Shown here piece after piece: positions 1 to 3,565 of a DNA stretch of 6,354 bases. The DNA is taken from positions 1 through 6,354 of the forward strand of contig JAIROF010000223.1 in the NCBI GenBank assembly GCA_031257655.1. The letters run 5' to 3'. The translations under genes and the position numbers were made by a program. The notes under the pieces are model-generated. The model had not been told where the DNA came from. It did not search any database and was given only the letters and a program-made list of their open reading frames with translations. The first letter of the stretch is position 1. Every line of letters starts with the position of its first letter. Source of the stretch: Prevotellaceae bacterium (GTDB lineage Bacteria; Bacteroidota; Bacteroidia; Bacteroidales; UBA932).

Positions 1-682
1 GCAGCGTAACCTACGACGGCTTGCCGCATGGCGTTGGTACCCTGACGCTAAGCCCCCAATTTACCGGCGCGGGCGCCATCGCGGCAACCTACTACACCGG
101 CGTGAGCGGCGCCGCCTACGCCAAAACAACCGTTGCCCCCACCAACGCAGGCGTCTACGCCCTTACGGCGGCTATCGACTTTGACGAAAATACGAGCTTT
201 CGCGATACCAGCGTGTCGGTGGGAACGCTCACCATCCGCAAAGCCACGCCGGCGGCGGTGCACCTTGCCTTCGCGCCGGACAGCAGCCTCACCTACGACG
301 GGTTGCCGCACGAGGCGCCGGTGACGAAGAAGGGAAGCCCGTACAGCGGCATGGGCAGCATCACGGTGAAGTACAACGGTAAGCGATCGGGAAAACCCGT
401 CAACGCAGACGTGTACGACATTACGGTGGATGTTGGCGAAGGGGCGAATTTTTGCGCCGCCAACGATATGTGGCTGGGAACGCTCACCATCAACAAGGCC
501 ACTCCTGCGGCGGAGCACCTTGTCTTTACGCCAAGCGTCATCGCGGGCTACGACGGTTTGCCGCAGGCCTTTCCCGTATCGCCGGACAACAGCCGCTACA
601 GCGGCATGGGCGCTATCACGGTGAAGTACGACGGAAGCGTAGCTCCGCCCGTCAACATGGGCAAGTACGCCGTTGCGGTGGA
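1..682 (+). repeat. Long direct repeat, copy 1 (MBG a-b-c block of the upstream gene)
   Basis: Aligns base for base, with no insertion or deletion, to 5673-6354 (constant offset 5672). I counted about 61 mismatches in 682 positions, roughly 91% identity. It covers three consecutive MBG domains. Both window edges cut the repeat, so its true limits are unknown. Confidence 0.95.
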
Positions 683-1730
683 TATTAGCGCGGGTACGAA
701 CTTCGGCAGCGCGAGCGGGCTTGAGCTGGGAACGCTCACCATCCGCAACGACGCCGCTTCGCAGTACCTCGTCATCTTTGCCGGCAACGGCGGCAGCCCC
801 GTGCCCGCCCAAACGGTGGAGGAGGGCGCTACGGTGACGCGCCCCGCCGACCCAACCAAAGCGGGGCACACCTTTGGCGGCTGGTACGCCGACGCGAACC
901 TCACCGCACTCTGGGACTTCGCCGCCAACAGGGTGACCACAGAAACAACGCTCTACGCCAAGTGGGAGGGGCCTGTGCCCGCGAAGCTGGATAGCATACG
1001 GATTAACGGAGTGCCGCAAGAGGTAAAAGATACCATTGAATTTAGCATACCGTGCGACAGCGACAAAAAAGCGGTAGCGGTTCAGTATTTCTGTGCTTCC
1101 GGCGCCGGCACGCTCTACATCGACGCCAGCCGCTCGTTCCTGACCGATACCGCCATTACCATCACCGACCAAGGGCAAAGCAAGCAGTACACGCTAAGGC
1201 TCAAAAATCGGTTTGAGTTCGGCAGCATTGTGCAATCCCAGCTTGGCGGAAGGCTGCTGATGGTGGTCAAAAACCCGGAAAGCAACGGCGGGTTCAACTT
1301 TCAGACAATAACGTGGTGGCACAAAGACGGGAGGTATATCAAAAACGACAAGTTCTACTACGCCTCCCCGTCCGGCGAGGCTATCACCGATACGCTGTGC
1401 GTAAGGCTACTCGACGCCAGAGGCACATGGTTCGAATCCTGTCCGAGTAACCCTCATGCGGCCGCCGCTGCACCGGCAGCGCTGAATATGGCGGTTTACC
1501 CCAACCCCGTTGCGGGCGGGGCAGCTATCCACCTGAAAGAAGACTTCGACATCGCGCTGGAGGAGCGCTACGAAACCTTCTACCTGCTCGATATACAGGG
1601 AAAGATGGCGTACGCCGGAAAAACCTCTGAGCTGAGAAATGGGATTGCCATGCCTAAGGAGGTTGGAATTTACCTCCTCGTTATCGAGGGAAAGGCGGGA
1701 AGATTGCTGAATAAAGTTGTAATTAATTAG
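1..1730 (+). CDS. Large MBG/InlB-repeat surface protein with T9SS sorting domain (5' truncated by window edge)
   Basis: The frame is already open at the left edge (codons in phase from base 3) and ends with TAG at 1728-1730, so this is the C-terminal part of a longer protein. Three MBG/YDG-type repeats of about 83 residues follow each other (about 3-246, 247-497, 498-749), each with a YDG motif, a KYNG/KYDG or YYTGV strand and a closing GTLTI. One InlB-B/Flg_new repeat follows (765-971; NGGSPVPAQTV, GGWYADANLTALWDF, LYAKWEG). Bases 972-1470 encode a region I cannot assign, perhaps another beta-sandwich, ending in an Ala-rich linker. The last 81 residues (1485-1727) are a type A T9SS C-terminal domain: a VYPNP start, YLLDIQGK in the middle, and GIYLLVIEGKAGRLLNKVVIN-like final strands. 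In characterised Bacteroidota this domain directs passage through the outer membrane and is then cleaved. The role is probably adhesion or surface coat, by inference. The N-terminus may carry an LRR head like its downstream paralogue. Confidence 0.93.
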   Translation, partial: SVTYDGLPHGVGTLTLSPQFTGAGAIAATYYTGVSGAAYAKTTVAPTNAGVYALTAAIDFDENTSFRDTSVSVGTLTIRKATPAAVHLAFAPDSSLTYDGLPHEAPVTKKGSPYSGMGSITVKYNGKRSGKPVNADVYDITVDVGEGANFCAANDMWLGTLTINKATPAAEHLVFTPSVIAGYDGLPQAFPVSPDNSRYSGMGAITVKYDGSVAPPVNMGKYAVAVDISAGTNFGSASGLELGTLTIRNDAASQYLVIFAGNGGSPVPAQTVEEGATVTRPADPTKAGHTFGGWYADANLTALWDFAANRVTTETTLYAKWEGPVPAKLDSIRINGVPQEVKDTIEFSIPCDSDKKAVAVQYFCASGAGTLYIDASRSFLTDTAITITDQGQSKQYTLRLKNRFEFGSIVQSQLGGRLLMVVKNPESNGGFNFQTITWWHKDGRYIKNDKFYYASPSGEAITDTLCVRLLDARGTWFESCPSNPHAAAAAPAALNMAVYPNPVAGGAAIHLKEDFDIALEERYETFYLLDIQGKMAYAGKTSELRNGIAMPKEVGIYLLVIEGKAGRLLNKVVIN

Positions 1731-1786
1731 GAATTAAAAATTAAGAATTAGTCCCCCATTAAGCAAAGCTAAATGCAAAATGGCAA

Positions 1787-1820
1787 ATAACTAAAAATGA
1801 GCAAAGTGTATTTTAGTTAT
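1787..1820. terminator. AT-rich hairpin downstream of the first gene, possible terminator
   Basis: ATAACTAAAA (1787-1796) and TTTTAGTTAT (1811-1820) form a perfect 10-bp stem with a 14-nt loop, beginning 56 bases after the stop codon. The stem is AT-rich and no T-run follows it, so it is not a classical intrinsic terminator. It is the best candidate near the gene end. Confidence 0.35.
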
Positions 1821-1874
1821 ATGAAAGTTCAGGGCTTGTTAAATGCATTGCGACAAACGTCACGCCGCCGTCCA

Positions 1875-1893
1875 CGTGGGGTTTTACCCCACG
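1875..1893. repeat. Perfect hairpin at the left edge of the REP-like cluster
   Basis: CGTGGGG (1875-1881), loop TTTTA, CCCCACG (1887-1893): a perfect 7-bp GC-rich stem. No T-run follows, so a terminator role is doubtful. It probably belongs to the same class of intergenic repeat. Confidence 0.7.
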
Positions 1894-1962
1894 CTATAGT
1901 GGCTACCAGTGACGGGAAGTATATGGTAAAACCCTATGTGGACTGCAAGTCCGCAGGGACGA

Positions 1963-2020
1963 AATGTCGGTAGAAAACGAAATGTTCCCCATCCGCCCCG
2001 TCCCGTTAGGGACGGAATGT
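1963..2020 (-). repeat. Inverted REP-like unit
   Basis: Read on the minus strand, this unit has the same two blocks as the two plus-strand units. AATGTCGGTAGAAAACG (1963-1979) is the exact reverse complement of 2095-2111. TAGGGACGGAATGT (2007-2020) is the exact reverse complement of 2107-2120. Between them it diverges. Confidence 0.8.
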
Positions 2021-2059
2021 GATTGTTAATGCACCTGTTTAAAAACATATTTTTCATTT

Positions 2060-2101
2060 CGTCCCTACGGGACGGGGCGCGAGCGTAGATATTCCGTTTT
2101 C
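2060..2101 (+). repeat. REP-like unit, 42-bp perfect direct repeat copy 1
   Basis: Identical over all 42 bases to 2113-2154, at a period of 53. It begins with the CGTCCC-TAC-GGGACG hairpin and continues through a GGGGCGCGAGCG segment to CCGTTTTC. Confidence 0.9.
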
Positions 2102-2112
2102 TACCGACATTC

Positions 2113-2154
2113 CGTCCCTACGGGACGGGGCGCGAGCGTAGATATTCCGTTTTC
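2113..2154 (+). repeat. REP-like unit, 42-bp perfect direct repeat copy 2
   Basis: Exact copy of 2060-2101. The 11 bases between the copies (TACCGACATTC, 2102-2112) are part of the repeated unit rather than a variable spacer, because they recur in the inverted unit at 1963-2020. Confidence 0.9.
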
Positions 2155-2155
2155 A

Positions 2156-2190
2156 AATTCTCAATTCTCAATTCTCAATTCTCAATTATT
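2156..2190. repeat. Heptanucleotide microsatellite (AATTCTC)4
   Basis: Four perfect AATTCTC copies (2156-2183) are followed by a degenerate fifth, AATTATT. The tract sits between two REP-like units and resembles, in reverse orientation, the GAATTAAAAATTAAGAATTA tract just after the first gene (1731-1750). Confidence 0.9.
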
Positions 2191-2212
2191 TCGTCCTTGC
2201 GGGACTGCCTGC

Positions 2213-2408
2213 GGAGAGAAGGAATCTCCCACCGCTTCTCCCATACGCCGAACTCCGTTATTGCGCAAAATAACGTTAAAATAAAATTTTCATTTGATTG
2301 AAAATGAGGCGTGTAGAGAATCTCGTCATTGGTAGAATGAGGACATCATCCCAAAAAAAGAATTAGCCTAAATTTTCGCAGTTTTTGCTTGCCCCCAAAG
2401 AACCTCAT
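2213..2408. other. Non-coding AT-rich spacer with one clear hairpin
   Basis: No ORF or RNA gene is recognised. The clearest structure is a 7-bp perfect stem CGTTATT (2256-2262)/AATAACG (2269-2275) around the palindrome TTGCGCAA (2261-2268). A weaker TTTTCA/TGAAAA pair lies at 2287-2304. Confidence 0.6.
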
Positions 2409-2799
2409 TTACACCTAATTTTTCTAACAAAACAACCTTAGTAGCAATGAATTAACTAAGCACCATCCAACATCATTACCTTACTATCGCATTTTCCATT
2501 TGCTCGTCTCTAATTTTCATTAATAATGAGGTATGCTGCGCTCGGCATAGCTTTGCGTAAAAATAGTGCGCAGATGGCGCGGATTTTTTATGATTTACGC
2601 AGCTGAAGAACCGGAGCGTAGCGGAGCTCGGCGCAGCCAAAGGGCTAAAATCTGTGCAAATCATAAAAAATCTGCGCCATCTACCGTGCTAAAAAAACAA
2701 GGCGCAGCTTTCGACCGAGCGGAGTATAATAAGGTTGGATGGTGTTGGTTGTTGTTCTCTCGGCTACTGAGGTTGTTTTGTCGGGGAAATTAGGTGTAA
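2409..2799. repeat. Large imperfect palindrome of about 391 bp
   Basis: Both arms match as reverse complements over most of their length. TTACACCTAATTT (2409-2421) pairs perfectly with 2787-2799. 2427-2445 pairs 18/19 with 2763-2781. CACCATCCAAC (2461-2471) pairs perfectly with 2734-2744. The core 2572-2596 pairs with 2658-2682 over 25 bases with a single G-T pair. The central loop is about 2603-2651. The left arm holds about 45 extra bases (roughly 2475-2525). No convincing gene is inside. It could be a degenerate intergenic mobile repeat or the remains of two inverted insertions. Confidence 0.85.
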
Positions 2800-2860
2800 C
2801 CGAGCGCAGCGAGCTCACGAACACCAAAAATAAGCGCGAGTGAGTAACCGAGGTTTTTTG

Positions 2861-2875
2861 CCTCCCCCCTCCCCC
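2861..2875. other. Polypyrimidine tract CCTCCCCCCTCCCCC
   Basis: A 15-base run of C and T only, with runs of six and five C. The minus strand is a G-rich tract, but there are too few separate G-runs for a confident three-tetrad quadruplex. Confidence 0.5.
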
Positions 2876-2929
2876 AAATTTATATTTTCACGCTGATTTT
2901 CACTTGTTTAGGAGTTATTTCAATCAAAC

Positions 2930-3109
2930 ATGGACAGCATCAACCATTTTATATGGCCCATAAAATGCAGCGTTGAGATGATTTCAAAGATATTTTTTGT
3001 TTTTTTTTGTGTGCTCAACGATTACACTTTATATAAAAATTTCTTTTTTGTGTTGTTTGTTTGTGGCAAAGTAAAACCCTTTATTATTAACGCTGTTTTA
3101 TTAAATTAA
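2930..3109 (+). CDS. Possible 59-aa hydrophobic small ORF, doubtful
   Basis: ATG at 2930 to TAA at 3107-3109, with AGGAG about 15 bases upstream (2911-2915). The product is rich in Phe, Val and Leu (ISKIFFVFFCVLND, FFFVLFVCGK), so it could be a small membrane peptide. The same residues are what T-rich, AT-biased DNA produces by chance in this frame. I recognise no family, the spacing of the Shine-Dalgarno-like motif is long, and I favour a chance ORF. Confidence 0.18.
   Translation: MDSINHFIWPIKCSVEMISKIFFVFFCVLNDYTLYKNFFFVLFVCGKVKPFIINAVLLN
2945..2967. promoter_or_regulatory. Perfect 8-bp inverted repeat upstream of the second gene
   Basis: CATTTTAT (2945-2952) and ATAAAATG (2960-2967) flank the 7-base loop ATGGCCC. 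It could be an operator or an RNA hairpin. There is no T-run to suggest termination, and no regulator is identifiable. Confidence 0.3.
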
Positions 3110-3169
3110 TTATTTGGCAGACGGTTTTTAACTGACAGCTTATCGTTGGCCTTCTGTATATCTTGTGCC

Positions 3170-3208
3170 TTTGTAAAATTCAAAAAAAATATAGGCATCT
3201 TTAGTTTG
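3170..3208 (+). promoter_or_regulatory. Weak candidate native promoter of the second gene
   Basis: TTTG (3170-3173) and TTAGTTTG (3201-3208) match the Bacteroidota -33 and -7 elements (TTTG, TAnnTTTG; 7 of 8 for the latter). The 27-base spacing is longer than the usual 19-21 or so. Without the MITE-like element it would lie about 60 bases before ATG 3566, a sensible distance. Confidence 0.25.
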
Positions 3209-3226
3209 AAAAAATGAACTTTACTT

Positions 3227-3242
3227 AGCGTCTGTCTATAAA
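3227..3242. repeat. Left terminal inverted repeat of the MITE-like element
   Basis: 16 bases, reverse complement of 3520-3535 with one mismatch (3235 against 3527). The target duplication ACTT lies immediately outside at 3223-3226. Confidence 0.75.
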
Positions 3243-3262
3243 CATAAATTATTGGGAAATAA

Positions 3263-3294
3263 TTTGTTAAAGACAGAGACAAGTATTATCTTTG
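3263..3294 (+). promoter_or_regulatory. Strong Bacteroidota-type promoter inside the MITE-like element
   Basis: TTTG (3263-3266), a 20-base spacer, then TATCTTTG (3287-3294): an exact match to the published TTTG / TAnnTTTG consensus of the primary sigma factor in Bacteroidota, at a normal spacing. Transcription would start near 3300 and run toward the 45-codon ORF and the LRR surface gene. It is the only full match I found in the spacer. Originally it probably served the transposase. Confidence 0.65.
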
Positions 3295-3344
3295 CGCCCC
3301 CCCAAAAAAATCATCATAACAATCCATCATAATACAGTAGAGGT

Positions 3345-3482
3345 ATGAAGGTACAATTATTTGAGCCGTTACGCATAGAATTTGCGCAGCCCAACCGGGC
3401 GAACGACCCCGAGTTGGCGTTGATAGATGCGATATTGGAGCAGCATCCCGAATTTATCAGGCTGTTTGAGGGCGACTTTTAA
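3345..3482 (+). pseudogene. 45-codon ORF, probable truncated transposase N-terminus
   Basis: ATG 3345 to TAA 3480-3482, with AGAGG four bases before the start and a consensus promoter upstream. The product starts MKVQLFEPLRIEF and contains NDPELALIDAILEQHPEFI. From memory this resembles the first residues of Bacteroidales transposases, which run to several hundred residues, but I could not run a search. No catalytic DDE residues can be present in so short a product. Codon use looks normal and non-repetitive, unlike the spacer around it. It lies fully within the terminal inverted repeats, which supports an IS origin. It may still be translated. Confidence 0.5.
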
Positions 3483-3519
3483 CACCCAAAAGACCTCAAA
3501 CCCCTGTGAAAACTATGAA

Positions 3520-3535
3520 TTTATAGGCAGACGCT
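3520..3535. repeat. Right terminal inverted repeat of the MITE-like element
   Basis: 16 bases pairing with 3227-3242. ACTT follows at 3536-3539. The start codon of the second gene is 30 bases beyond the element's end. Confidence 0.75.
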
Positions 3536-3565
3536 ACTTAATTTACAAAATAAAATTATTTCAAA

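Larger units (their letters stand above)
1872..2212. repeat. Cluster of REP-like intergenic palindromic repeats
   Basis: Several related GC-rich palindromes sit in an otherwise AT-rich spacer. Units around CGTCCCTACGGGACG occur at 2060-2074 and 2113-2127, an inverted unit at 1999-2014 (CGTCCC-GTTA-GGGACG), a degenerate one at 2193-2205, and a related GGACT-GCA-AGTCC hairpin at 1940-1952. Each forms a short stem with a 3-4 nt loop. No coding potential is seen. Palindromes of this style are common between Bacteroidota genes and are often linked to REP-associated tyrosine transposases. No such transposase gene is in the window, and family membership here is inference. Confidence 0.8.
2800..3222. 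other. Non-coding AT-rich upstream region of the second gene
   Basis: No convincing gene. It contains a direct repeat GTAACCGAG (2796-2804 and 2844-2852), a pyrimidine tract (2861-2875), an 8-bp hairpin (2945-2967), a CGTTGAG (2971-2977)/CTCAACG (3014-3020) inverted pair and long T-runs (2993-3008). If the MITE-like element is removed, this region directly abuts the start of the second gene, so its original promoter is expected near 3170-3215. Confidence 0.6.
3227..3535 (+). mobile_element. 309-bp MITE-like insertion-sequence derivative
   Basis: The left end AGCGTCTGTCTATAAA (3227-3242) and right end TTTATAGGCAGACGCT (3520-3535) are inverted copies matching at 15 of 16 positions. The direct repeat ACTT flanks the element on both sides (3223-3226 and 3536-3539), consistent with a 4-bp target duplication. 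Inside are a good promoter (3263-3294) and a 45-codon ORF (3345-3482) that looks like the start of a transposase. This is the structure expected of an IS that lost most of its transposase but kept both ends. It is inserted 30 bases before ATG 3566, in what was probably the second gene's leader. The IS family is not identified. Confidence 0.75.

Noticed and set aside
21..23. TTG at base 21 as the start of the first gene
   Set aside because: The frame is open to the left edge and already encodes the SVTYDG motif of an MBG repeat before this codon, so the true start lies outside the window.
48..1178. Long minus-strand ORF of 376 codons
   Set aside because: It lies wholly antisense to the MBG gene. 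It is Arg/His/Val/Gly rich with repeating DGERS-type motifs that mirror the sense-strand repeats. It is a by-product of GC-rich codons.
2060..2154. CRISPR-like array
   Set aside because: There are only two direct copies. The 11-base intervals are not unique spacers but part of the repeated unit, and no cas gene is present.
2476..2793. Two overlapping opposite-strand ORFs, 62 and 75 codons (2476-2664 minus, 2566-2793 plus)
   Set aside because: Both contain the peptide NHKKSAPS, which is explained by both strands of the same large palindrome reading alike. No start signals or family resemblance.
2861..2875. G-quadruplex on the minus strand
   Set aside because: There are only two long G-runs and a short one, so a stable three-tetrad structure is not supported without folding two strands of one run on itself.
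1731..3565. Non-coding RNA or riboswitch gene in the 1.8-kb spacer
   Set aside because: Hairpins are abundant but all belong to repeats. I could not match any known RNA family, tRNA cloverleaf or riboswitch core.
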